DNA of 64,000 nucleotides from Thalassospira lohafexi (GTDB taxonomy: Bacteria; Pseudomonadota; Alphaproteobacteria; Rhodospirillales; Thalassospiraceae). Positions 33,820 through 41,581 of the stretch are shown here, in pieces. The notes beneath the pieces were generated by a model, which saw nothing but the letters and a program-made list of their open reading frames with translations, did no database searches and had not been told where the DNA came from. A program made the position numbers and the translations under genes. The stretch is from assembly GCF_002844275.1 (NCBI RefSeq), contig NZ_NXGX01000006.1, positions 124,001 through 188,000 of the forward strand. Reading direction: 5' to 3'. Positions within the stretch are counted from its first letter, which is position 1. Each line of letters starts with the position of its first letter.

Positions 33820-34605
33820 ATGGCGCAGGAAACCGGACTTGTTGTGGATACCAATGGCGGTGTTGCGACCATCACCATTTGCCAACCGGAACGTAAAAAT
33901 GCCCTGACCAAACCGATGTGGGGCACATTGGCGCGCATTGCACAGGAATTATCTGATGATATGGATTTGCGCTGTGTGGTCATTCGCGGGGGCGACGGCG
34001 TTGGTTTTGGCGCCGGGGCGGACATTCATGAGTTTGTGCGCGAACGGGCCGGATTTGAAAAGGCGCGCGATTACGGAATGCTGCATGCCGAAGCCCTGCA
34101 AGCCATTCAGTCCTGCACGCATCCAGTGATTGCCGCGATTGACGGGCCGTGCATGGGGGCATCGTTTGTTTTGGCCGCCGTGTGTGATTTGCGCATTGCC
34201 GCCGACAGCGCCAAATTTGCTGTGCCGCCGATGAAACTGGGCGCAACACTTGGGTATCCGGAATTGCAAATTATGCTGGATTTGCTGGGCGAGGCGGCCC
34301 TGTTTGAAATCCTGCTTGAAGGACAGATGTTTGGTGCCGAACGTGCGCGTGAAATCGGCTTTGTTGCCCGCCATGTGCCGATTGCTGATTTTGACGGCGA
34401 AGTGGCGACAACCGCAAACCGTATTGCTGGCGGTGCGCCGATCACCCAACGTCTGCACAAAAAAATGATCAACCGGCTGCGTCAAGGCGGGGCGATTGAT
34501 GCGCGTGAATTTGACGATGGATACCGCGCCTTTGACAGTGCGGATTTCAAGGAAGGTTACACCGCGTTTCTTGAAAAGCGCAAAGCGGTGTTTAGCGGCA
34601 AATAG
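33820..34605 (+). CDS. enoyl-CoA hydratase/isomerase family protein
   Basis: 261 residues from ATG 33820 with AAAGG upstream. Crotonase fold: oxyanion-hole regions GVGFGAGADIHEF and IDGPCMGASFVLAAVCDLRIA, then GATLGYPELQIMLDLLG. The catalytic Glu of true hydratases at the GPCMGAS helix is not obvious, so isomerase or another crotonase reaction is possible. C-terminal FDSADFKEGYTAFLEKRKAVF is standard. It is convergent with the DinB gene; the two stops are nearly adjacent. Confidence 0.83.
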   Translation: MAQETGLVVDTNGGVATITICQPERKNALTKPMWGTLARIAQELSDDMDLRCVVIRGGDGVGFGAGADIHEFVRERAGFEKARDYGMLHAEALQAIQSCTHPVIAAIDGPCMGASFVLAAVCDLRIAADSAKFAVPPMKLGATLGYPELQIMLDLLGEAALFEILLEGQMFGAERAREIGFVARHVPIADFDGEVATTANRIAGGAPITQRLHKKMINRLRQGGAIDAREFDDGYRAFDSADFKEGYTAFLEKRKAVFSGK

Positions 34606-34614
34606 ACCGACCCA

Positions 34615-35124
34615 TCAAAGCGGAAGGTCCGGCGTCAGCGGCACATCGGTGATGCCGTAATCAAGGCCCATCTTATGCAGTTCGCTGGTGATCTGGGATC
34701 TGTGGTGGGTTTGGTGATTGAAAAACTGGATCAGAAACAGTGGGCGGGGCAAATTGCGGGTGATGCCGTCAACCCCGGTGAATTCGCGAAACCCGTCCTG
34801 CCAGTCGTGATCATCGGATGTGACAAATGCTTCGATCTCTGCATCAAGGTCACGGCGTGCTTGGCGCAGGGTATCGAAATCATCGGCAACCGTGCCATGC
34901 GCATCATACACCGGGGCCTCACCGGTTTTCATGATGCCCAGAATGCGGATGTCGATATGGACCAGGTGGTTCAGAGTTGCATGAATTGATTTGAAAAACA
35001 TGCCGCGATCTCGGCGGCGTTCCTCATCCCCGATCTGATCACAAAGCTTAAACAGAACGTCATTTTGCCAGCGGTTGTAGCGGGCCATCACATGGCCGTA
35101 ATCATCAAACGTCATTTTCGCCAT
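34615..35124 (-). CDS. DinB-family metal-binding protein
   Basis: 169 residues from the ATG at 35124 with AGGAG ten bases upstream. A four-helix DinB/YfiT bundle with the usual His triad: one His in HATLNHLVHIDIRI and two in FFNHQTHHRSQI, which bind a divalent metal. Many alphaproteobacterial homologues are thiol-dependent transferases or of unknown role; despite the name it is not a DNA polymerase. It follows the MFS gene by 25 bp and is probably co-transcribed. Confidence 0.82.
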   Translation of the reverse strand: MAKMTFDDYGHVMARYNRWQNDVLFKLCDQIGDEERRRDRGMFFKSIHATLNHLVHIDIRILGIMKTGEAPVYDAHGTVADDFDTLRQARRDLDAEIEAFVTSDDHDWQDGFREFTGVDGITRNLPRPLFLIQFFNHQTHHRSQITSELHKMGLDYGITDVPLTPDLPL

Positions 35125-35149
35125 GTGCGTGGGGCTCCTGTGGGGCGGG

Positions 35150-36436
35150 TTATTCTGCGGATACCGGTTTGGTTTCTGTTTTGGGTTCTGGCGTGTTTGG
35201 CGTGTTTGGCGCGTTAAAGTCATAGGCAACTTCGGGCAGTTTCGCCTCGGCCACGAAATGCACCATCAGATTGGCAAAAATCGCAAAACAGAGCATTGAA
35301 ATGGTGACGGGCAAGAGCGTGCCGTCATGAAAATGCCCAATCAACATCCCGGCAACCGCACCGGTGGCAAACTGAATGGTGCCCATCAAGGCCGTGGCCG
35401 TGCCACCGATATGGGGGAAATACTGCATGAAGGATGCGGTGGCGTTGGGGGCTGTCAACCCGATCATGCCAACTGACAGCATCACCAATGGCACGACACT
35501 ATAAAGTGTCGGCTCAAACACGTTGATTGCAAAGAACAATCCAATGACGCTGGCAAGCTGGATGCCAGAACCAATCATCAGAATTTGATGACATTCAAGA
35601 CGGCGCAGCAATGGATTGTTCAGCCGGTTGCAAATCACGATCACAACAACATTACAGCCAAACAGATAGGGGAAGACCGCCGGGGATACGCCGAAAAAGT
35701 CGATATACATAAACGGGCTGTCGGTCAGGAAGCTAAACATCACCGCACTGGCACCTGTGTGGGTCAGCATAAAACCAACTGCCTTGCGCGTACGCAAAAC
35801 CCCAAGATATGTCCACCAGATGCGCCGTGCGGGTCCGGCATAGCGGGGGCGATATTTGGTGGTTTCGGGCATTTTGAACCAGACGACAAACAGCATAACG
35901 CTGCCATAGATCACCAATAAAACAAAGATCGCCTGCCAGTTAAACCAGACCAGAAGAACCGATCCGACGGTTGGCGCGACAAGCGGGGCAATCATCATGA
36001 TCACGGCAATCAGCGCGAACATGCGCGCGGCTTCCTTGCCGTCGTACAGATCACGCACCGATGCGCCGACGACCACAAGGGCAAAGCCACCACCAATCGC
36101 CTGAATAAACCGCATGACATTCAGGGCGGTGGAACTTTCAACGCTGGTGATGATCGCACTGGTGATGATGTAAACAACAAGCCCGGTGAGTGCGATGGGG
36201 CGACGGCCAATACGGTCAGACACCGGTCCGCCAATCAACTGGCCCAAGGCAAACCCGATAAGAAACGTACTGATGGAGACCTCAACCGCGTGGGTTGTCG
36301 CGCCAAAATCATCCGCCATGGCGGGGATTGCTGGCAGATAGGTATCAATTGCGAACGGGGCCGTCGCAATCAACGCCGCCAGCAACAATGCCAGACGTTT
36401 TGGGTTTAACTCGGTGTTTGGCGCGTTGCTGGCCAT
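35150..36436 (-). CDS. Bcr/CflA-type MFS drug exporter
   Basis: 428 residues from the ATG at 36436. Twelve membrane segments with MFS motif A GGPVSDRIGRRPIAL and the DHA1 motif near IDTYLPAIPAMADDFGA, typical of bicyclomycin/chloramphenicol resistance exporters (DHA1 12-TMS). The C-terminal tail has a small repeat (NAPNTPNTPEPKTETKP). It is the first gene of a pair with dinB-like. The physiological substrate is unknown. Confidence 0.86.
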   Translation of the reverse strand: MASNAPNTELNPKRLALLLAALIATAPFAIDTYLPAIPAMADDFGATTHAVEVSISTFLIGFALGQLIGGPVSDRIGRRPIALTGLVVYIITSAIITSVESSTALNVMRFIQAIGGGFALVVVGASVRDLYDGKEAARMFALIAVIMMIAPLVAPTVGSVLLVWFNWQAIFVLLVIYGSVMLFVVWFKMPETTKYRPRYAGPARRIWWTYLGVLRTRKAVGFMLTHTGASAVMFSFLTDSPFMYIDFFGVSPAVFPYLFGCNVVVIVICNRLNNPLLRRLECHQILMIGSGIQLASVIGLFFAINVFEPTLYSVVPLVMLSVGMIGLTAPNATASFMQYFPHIGGTATALMGTIQFATGAVAGMLIGHFHDGTLLPVTISMLCFAIFANLMVHFVAEAKLPEVAYDFNAPNTPNTPEPKTETKPVSAE

Positions 36437-36717
36437 ATCATTCCATTCCGTTTCATGAGGTGGCAGGTGGAGAGCAGGTTTCCCGATGTCCAGATCAGAG
36501 CATGATTTCAACTTGCCAACGGAGGACGTTGCGAATGCCGTCAGCCTGAGGCAGGCAGGACGATGGTGACTGTGGTGTGGGGCTCTGGAAATTATAGGGC
36601 ACCAGCAACCTGAAACGATTCAAGTCCTTCATTATCCACAAAAAAACCGTTCTTTCCAGAGATGGTAGATATGAACAGCAGTATGGCAGCCATGCAGGCC
36701 ATTGATCGTAAACGCGC

Positions 36718-36749
36718 AAAGGGCGGCATCCGTTGGAATGCCGCCCTTT
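36718..36749 (-). terminator. terminator of the dctPQM operon
   Basis: 12-bp perfect arms AAAGGGCGGCAT and ATGCCGCCCTTT with an 8-nt loop, just downstream of dctM on the minus strand. Confidence 0.85.
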
Positions 36750-36796
36750 GCGTTACAATGTATTTGGCAATTTGAATTGCAGATCAGCTCACCCGA

Positions 36797-38206
36797 TCAA
36801 TGGGTCATGATCCGTTCAGGACCCATCAATGTATTTGGCAACCAGGTCGAGATGACCGGAACATAGGTGATCAGGATCAGGAAGCCGAGAAGGATCATCA
36901 ACCACGGCAATGCCGCCTTTACAACCTTGAGCAACGGCATGCCCGTGATCCCGGATGTCACAAACAGGTTCAATCCAACCGGCGGGGTGATCATGCCGAT
37001 TTCCATATTGACCACCATGATGATGCCCAGATGGATTGGATCGATGCCAAGCTGCATGGCAATCGGGAACAGGATCGGTGCCATGATCAAAAGGATCGCG
37101 GACGGTTCCATAAAGTTCCCGGCAATCAGCAGCACGATATTGACAACAATCAGGAAGCCCCATGCCGGAAGTCCCCAGTCGATAATGGTTCCAGCAATGG
37201 TATGAGGAATACGTTCCGAGGTCAGAACATGGGCGAACAGCATCGCATTGGCGATGATGAACATCAGCATGATCGTGACTTTTCCTGCTTCAAGCAGGAC
37301 CTGACGGATGTCCTTGTCAAACGGGATCAGTGCGATTGCTTTGCCCATTTTCGGCAGGTTATAGGCAAGCAGGCTGCCAAAACCGGTGTTGCCGTTTTCA
37401 GGCACCCATGACTGTTCCTTGATCGGGCCCATGTCGCGGTAAAATACCACGGCAACGATCATGGCATAGAAGGCTGCAACGGCGGCGGCCTCGGTCGGGG
37501 TGAAAACACCACCGTAAATACCGCCCATGATCAGTACTACAAGGAAAAGTCCACCAGATGCCGACAGCAATGCACGACCCCATTCGCCAAGGGTCGGGCG
37601 TGGCTGGCTTGGCAGTTTTTTGACGCGTGCGACGATGTAAATCGCAATCATCAACATCAGGCCGACCATTATGCCCGGGATCACCCCGGCAAGGAACATG
37701 CGGCCAACCGAAACCTCGGTCGCGGCGGCATAAACCACCATAACGATCGATGGCGGGATCAGAATGCCAAGTGTTCCGGCATTACAAATCACACCAGCCG
37801 CAAAGCTTTGCGGATAGCCCGCGCGCACCATCCCGGCGATCACGATGGAGCCGATGGCAACAACCGTGGCCGGGCTGGAGCCGGAAACGGCGGCAAACAG
37901 CATACAGGCCAGAACCGATGCCATGGCAAGACCACCAGGGAACCAGCCGACCGTATCAATGGCAAAGCGGATCAGACGACGCGCGACACCACCGGTCGAT
38001 AAAAACGCCGATGCCAGAATGAAATAAGGGATGGCAAGAAGGGTGTAATGTTCCATCCCGCCAAACAGCTTTTCTGCCAATGTGGCAAGGCTGTCATCGC
38101 CAAACAGCATAATGGTCGCAAGCGACGACACGCCAAGTGAAATGGCAATCGGTGCGCCCAATGCCATCAAGCCGAACAGCAGGATAAACAGGAATGCAAT
38201 TGTCAT
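36797..38206 (-). CDS. dctM: TRAP transporter large permease subunit DctM
   Basis: 469 residues. About 12 membrane segments with TRAP signatures: FAAVSGSSPATVVAIGSIVIAGMVRAGYP and GTLGILIPPSIVMVVYAA, plus GLNLFVTSGITGMPL near the end. It forms the Na+-coupled transport channel with DctQ. A ~40-residue polar loop (~260-300, MGPIKEQSWVPENGNTGFGS) is longer than in the shortest homologues and occurs in the larger DctM class. It lies 21 bp downstream of dctQ. Confidence 0.92.
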   Translation of the reverse strand: MTIAFLFILLFGLMALGAPIAISLGVSSLATIMLFGDDSLATLAEKLFGGMEHYTLLAIPYFILASAFLSTGGVARRLIRFAIDTVGWFPGGLAMASVLACMLFAAVSGSSPATVVAIGSIVIAGMVRAGYPQSFAAGVICNAGTLGILIPPSIVMVVYAAATEVSVGRMFLAGVIPGIMVGLMLMIAIYIVARVKKLPSQPRPTLGEWGRALLSASGGLFLVVLIMGGIYGGVFTPTEAAAVAAFYAMIVAVVFYRDMGPIKEQSWVPENGNTGFGSLLAYNLPKMGKAIALIPFDKDIRQVLLEAGKVTIMLMFIIANAMLFAHVLTSERIPHTIAGTIIDWGLPAWGFLIVVNIVLLIAGNFMEPSAILLIMAPILFPIAMQLGIDPIHLGIIMVVNMEIGMITPPVGLNLFVTSGITGMPLLKVVKAALPWLMILLGFLILITYVPVISTWLPNTLMGPERIMTH

Positions 38207-38227
38207 GATTTTGTGTCCCCGCCTGAC

Positions 38228-38794
38228 TTATGATTTAGACTTGGCAGAAGCATTTTGATCATCGTCACTGCCATTGGGGGCAATCTGATCAATCGCTTCG
38301 CGGGCTTCGTCAGCCAGATTGAAACCAACCTGCTTGCCGGTAATGATCCGCCAGCCAACCTGTGCCAGACGGAACGCCAAAAGGGTGGCACCAACCGGCA
38401 TGATCAGATAGACGAACCACAGCATGACCGGGCTGTCTTCGGCCTCCATCTCAAGCATGTGGTTGAAGCTGACGAGTTCCCACCCGCCAATGATCAGCCA
38501 GCTTGAATAAAGGATGCCTGCGCCAACAACGATAAGGCCAATGACGCGCTGGACCTTATCGGGGAACAGGCGCACAAGCGCATCTACCCCGATATGCGAT
38601 CCAACCTTCACCCCATAGGACATGCCAAACAGGATCAGCCAGGCAAACAGGAATTCGGTGATTTCCAGAGCCCATGTCAGGCCGGAATTAAACACGTAGC
38701 GCATGACGACATTCACAAAGGTAAGTGACGTCATGGCGGCGAGCAGGAGGGCAATTAAGCCCTCCTCCAGCCGGGTAACGACCGCTGAAATCAT
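38228..38794 (-). CDS. dctQ: TRAP transporter small permease subunit DctQ
   Basis: 188 residues, four membrane segments (LIALLLAAMTSLTFVNVVMRY, WALEITEFLFAWLILFG, VIGLIVVGAGILYSSWLI and MLWFVYLIMPVGATLLAFRL). The motifs MRYVFNSGLTWALEITEF and YGVKVGSHIGVDALV are standard for DctQ. A Ser/Lys/Asp-rich C-terminal tail extends into the cytoplasm. It partners DctM and helps dock the periplasmic DctP. Confidence 0.9.
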   Translation of the reverse strand: MISAVVTRLEEGLIALLLAAMTSLTFVNVVMRYVFNSGLTWALEITEFLFAWLILFGMSYGVKVGSHIGVDALVRLFPDKVQRVIGLIVVGAGILYSSWLIIGGWELVSFNHMLEMEAEDSPVMLWFVYLIMPVGATLLAFRLAQVGWRIITGKQVGFNLADEAREAIDQIAPNGSDDDQNASAKSKS

Positions 38795-38835
38795 CAGAAA
38801 CGGCCCTTTTCCAAATGTAGGGAAAGAAGAACGGA

Positions 38836-39828
38836 TTAGTTACACGCAGCCGCCGCGTCGATGATGTCCTGACCGATGTCGTCGGAGAATTCCGCCCAAA
38901 CCGGTTTGACAGCTTCCTGCCATGCGGAGAAATCGTCACCGGACAGCTGCAGAACTTCGGTTTCACCCGAATCAATGACGGCCTGACGCTGTTCGGCGGT
39001 CAGTTCAGCCGACAGGTCATTGGCGTAATCGGATGCTTCGTTCATGGCCTGGGTCAGACCATCACGGATTTCCGGGTCCAGACCGTCCCACCATTTGGTC
39101 GAGGTGACGACCATGTAGTCCAGAAGGCCATGGTTTGATTCGGTGATGTAATCCTGAACTTCGAAGAATTTCTTCGAATAGATGTTCGACCAGGTGTTTT
39201 CCTGACCATCAACAACACCCGTTTGCAGGGCGGAATAGGTTTCCGAGAACGCCATTTTCTGTGGCACCGCGTCGACGGCTTCGAACTGTGCAGCGATTAC
39301 GTCAGACGACTGAATACGGAATTTCAGGCCCTCGGCATCGGCAGGATTGTTGAGTGGCTTGTTGGCCGAAAGCTGTTTGAGGCCGTTGTGCCAATAGCCA
39401 ACACCGGTCAAACCCTTGTCGGACATGGCGCCCAGAAGTTCCTGACCTTTTTCACCGTTCTGGAAGCAGGAAACAGCATCCATGTCTTTAAACAGGAACG
39501 GAAGGTCATAGACCTGAAGCTTTTTGGTCCATTTGCCAAATTTCGCCAGCGACGGTGCGCCGAACTGAACATCACCCCGCAGGATGGCGGCAAGAACCTT
39601 GCTGTCATCAAACAGCTGCGAGTTCGGGTAAATTTCAATTTTAACTTTGTCGCCAAGGAGTTCCTCGGCGCGTTTTTTAAAGAATTCCGCACCCTTGCCT
39701 TTGGGGGTGTTCGGCGCGACCACATGGGCAAACTTGATGACTTCCTGTGCGGATGCCATGCCGTTCATGCCAAGGATTGCGGCCGTTGCAACACTGGCTG
39801 CGAGGATTTTCTTGCTGATAAGACGCAT
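38836..39828 (-). CDS. dctP: TRAP transporter solute-binding protein DctP
   Basis: 330 residues from ATG 39828, with GGGAG eight bases upstream. Sec signal peptide (ISKKILAASVATAAILGMNG..ASA, cleaved near residue 26), then the DctP fold: IKFAHVVAPNTPKGKGAEFF, FGAPSLAKFG, LKFRIQSSDVIAAQFEAVDAVPQKMAF (ligand-site Arg) and GVVDGQENTWSNIYS. These match C4-dicarboxylate (succinate/fumarate/malate) binding proteins. A sigma-54 promoter and enhancer-like dyad precede it and DctB/DctD lie upstream. Confidence 0.92.
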   Translation of the reverse strand: MRLISKKILAASVATAAILGMNGMASAQEVIKFAHVVAPNTPKGKGAEFFKKRAEELLGDKVKIEIYPNSQLFDDSKVLAAILRGDVQFGAPSLAKFGKWTKKLQVYDLPFLFKDMDAVSCFQNGEKGQELLGAMSDKGLTGVGYWHNGLKQLSANKPLNNPADAEGLKFRIQSSDVIAAQFEAVDAVPQKMAFSETYSALQTGVVDGQENTWSNIYSKKFFEVQDYITESNHGLLDYMVVTSTKWWDGLDPEIRDGLTQAMNEASDYANDLSAELTAEQRQAVIDSGETEVLQLSGDDFSAWQEAVKPVWAEFSDDIGQDIIDAAAACN

Positions 39829-39921
39829 CAAAATGTCTCCCTATAAGTTTTGTGCGTTTTCCCGGTAGCGCGCCTTTTGTCGGCGTCGTTTTGAAACGCC
39901 GTGCGGCGCTGGCCTCTTATC

Positions 39922-39938
39922 AGCAAGGCGCGGGCCAG
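39922..39938 (-). promoter_or_regulatory. sigma-54 (-24/-12) promoter of dctP
   Basis: On the minus strand CTGGCCCGCGCCTTGCT: GG and GC elements with the obligatory 10-bp interval, one mismatch (TGGCCC for TGGCAC) and perfect TTGCT. The predicted start gives a ~85-nt leader. Confidence 0.65.
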
Positions 39939-40054
39939 TTTTTACGGTTGCCTATAAACTGCATGAAAACAACCGGTTAGGGGCATTGATGCAAGTGTGC
40001 GATGCAGCATAAGTGACTGTTTTTGTTGGGGATTTCGCACATCAAATTTCACGA

Positions 40055-40074
40055 GTGTGTGAAAATCCACACAC
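40055..40074. promoter_or_regulatory. enhancer-like dyad, likely DctD binding site
   Basis: Perfect inverted repeat GTGTGTG-N6-CACACAC, centred ~150 bp upstream of the predicted dctP start, a normal distance for an upstream activator site of a sigma-54 promoter. Confidence 0.55.
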
Positions 40075-40135
40075 GTAAGTTGGGGGTGATGTGTGCGTAT
40101 TTCTGCGATGATGTGGATGGACTGGGATAAACAAA

Positions 40136-40157
40136 AACCCGCCTTATCGGGCGGGTT
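40136..40157 (-). terminator. terminator at the end of dctD
   Basis: Arms AACCCGCC and GGCGGGTT; the dctD stop codon lies in the loop region and the minus-strand transcript continues into a T run. Confidence 0.6.
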
Positions 40158-41544
40158 CTGCATCGGTGGAACTGCGGGGTTTTCTGAAATCAGCGGGGGT
40201 AATGCCGTATTTTGTCAATTTGTCATAGAATGTCTTGCGCGGCAGGCCAAGGGTCATGACCGTTGCAGTGACATTGCCGCCATGTTCACGCAGGGCTTCG
40301 CAAATCACACCTTTTTCAAAGGCATCGACCTGTTGGGGCAGGGATGCAATTTCCGAGTTGCTGTCGTCCTTGCCGTTGGCCAGTGGATCAAGCCCCAGGA
40401 CCCGGCGTTCGGCGGCATTGCGCAATTCGCGCACATTTCCCGGCCAGTCATGGGCGTTAAATGTTGCCTGTTCGGCCGGGGTGATCGGTTTTGTCGGACG
40501 GTCAAATCGATTGGCGGCATCGCGGGCAAAATGTTCAAACAACAATGGAATGTCGTCCTTACGATCGCGAAGCGGCGGGATATGAAGTTGCACGACGTTC
40601 AGGCGGTAATAGAGGTCTTCGCGAAATTCCCCGCGTGAGGCGGCATCGCGCAGATCAATTTTGGTGGCGGCAACGACGCGCAGATCAATCGGCTGGACGC
40701 GGTTTGAGCCCAGCCGTTCAAGGGCGCGTTCCTGTAAAACCCGCAAAAGCTTGATCTGAAGGGCGAGCGGCATGCTTTCGATTTCATCAAGAAACATGGT
40801 GCCCTTGTCGGCAAATTCGAATTTTCCGATGCGTTTGTGATCCGCCCCGGTAAAAGCCCCGGCCTCGTGGCCAAACAGTTCAGATTCAATGAGTTGTTCG
40901 GGCATTGCCCCGCAATTCACGGCAACAAACGGACCGCTGCGCCCCGACATTTCATGCAGGTTGCGTGCGATGACTTCCTTGCCAGAACCGGTTTCACCAT
41001 TGATCAGCACATGTGCATTGGTCGATGCGACATTACCAATCAGGGTGCGCAGTTTTTCCATCGCCGGGTTTTGACCGATGAAGCCCGATACATTTTTGCT
41101 GTGGCGGGCCAGTTCGACCTTAAGCGTTCTGTTTTCCAGCACCAGTTTGCGGTGGCTGATGGCGCGTTTGGTGATGTCGATAAAAAGATCGGGATCAAAC
41201 GGTTTTTCAATGAAATCAAAGGCCCCGTCATGCATGGCGCGGACAGCGGTTGCGATGTCACCATGTCCGGTAATCATGACGATGGGCATTTCGCCGTCAA
41301 TTTTGCGGGCTTCGGTCAAAAATTCCAGACCATCCATTTTGGGCATTCGGATGTCAGAGACGACAACGCCCGACCAGCCTTTGCGCAGTCGGGCAAGGGC
41401 GGATAGCGCATCGGCAAAGACCTCAACCCGGATATCTGCCAGTTCGAGTGTCTGCTGTGCGGCTTCTCGCACATCGGCATCATCATCAACAAACAGAACG
41501 CAATGGGCGGTGGTTTGCACTGGCTTTCCTTCGATCCGTTTCAA
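40144..41544 (-). CDS. dctD: C4-dicarboxylate sigma-54 response regulator DctD
   Basis: 466 residues. A receiver domain (~12-125; phospho-Asp in VVSDIRMPK) precedes an AAA+ sigma-54 activation domain: Walker A GETGSGKE, the sigma-54 contact loop GAFTGA, Walker B GTMFLDEIESMPL. The Fis-type helix-turn-helix is at the end (GGNVTATVMTLGLPRKTFYDKLTKYGI). It activates dctP transcription from the -24/-12 promoter when phosphorylated by DctB. It lies 37 bp after dctB. Confidence 0.93.
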   Translation of the reverse strand: MKRIEGKPVQTTAHCVLFVDDDADVREAAQQTLELADIRVEVFADALSALARLRKGWSGVVVSDIRMPKMDGLEFLTEARKIDGEMPIVMITGHGDIATAVRAMHDGAFDFIEKPFDPDLFIDITKRAISHRKLVLENRTLKVELARHSKNVSGFIGQNPAMEKLRTLIGNVASTNAHVLINGETGSGKEVIARNLHEMSGRSGPFVAVNCGAMPEQLIESELFGHEAGAFTGADHKRIGKFEFADKGTMFLDEIESMPLALQIKLLRVLQERALERLGSNRVQPIDLRVVAATKIDLRDAASRGEFREDLYYRLNVVQLHIPPLRDRKDDIPLLFEHFARDAANRFDRPTKPITPAEQATFNAHDWPGNVRELRNAAERRVLGLDPLANGKDDSNSEIASLPQQVDAFEKGVICEALREHGGNVTATVMTLGLPRKTFYDKLTKYGITPADFRKPRSSTDAEPAR

Positions 41545-41581
41545 AGATCACGCGGCCAAGGCATATCCAATGCGTGATCTG

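Larger units (their letters stand above)
39829..40143. other. dctP control region
   Basis: 315 bp between dctD and dctP. It holds a -24/-12 promoter (39922-39938), an enhancer-like dyad (40055-40074) and a terminator for dctBD at its right edge. No coding sequence is supported. Confidence 0.6.
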
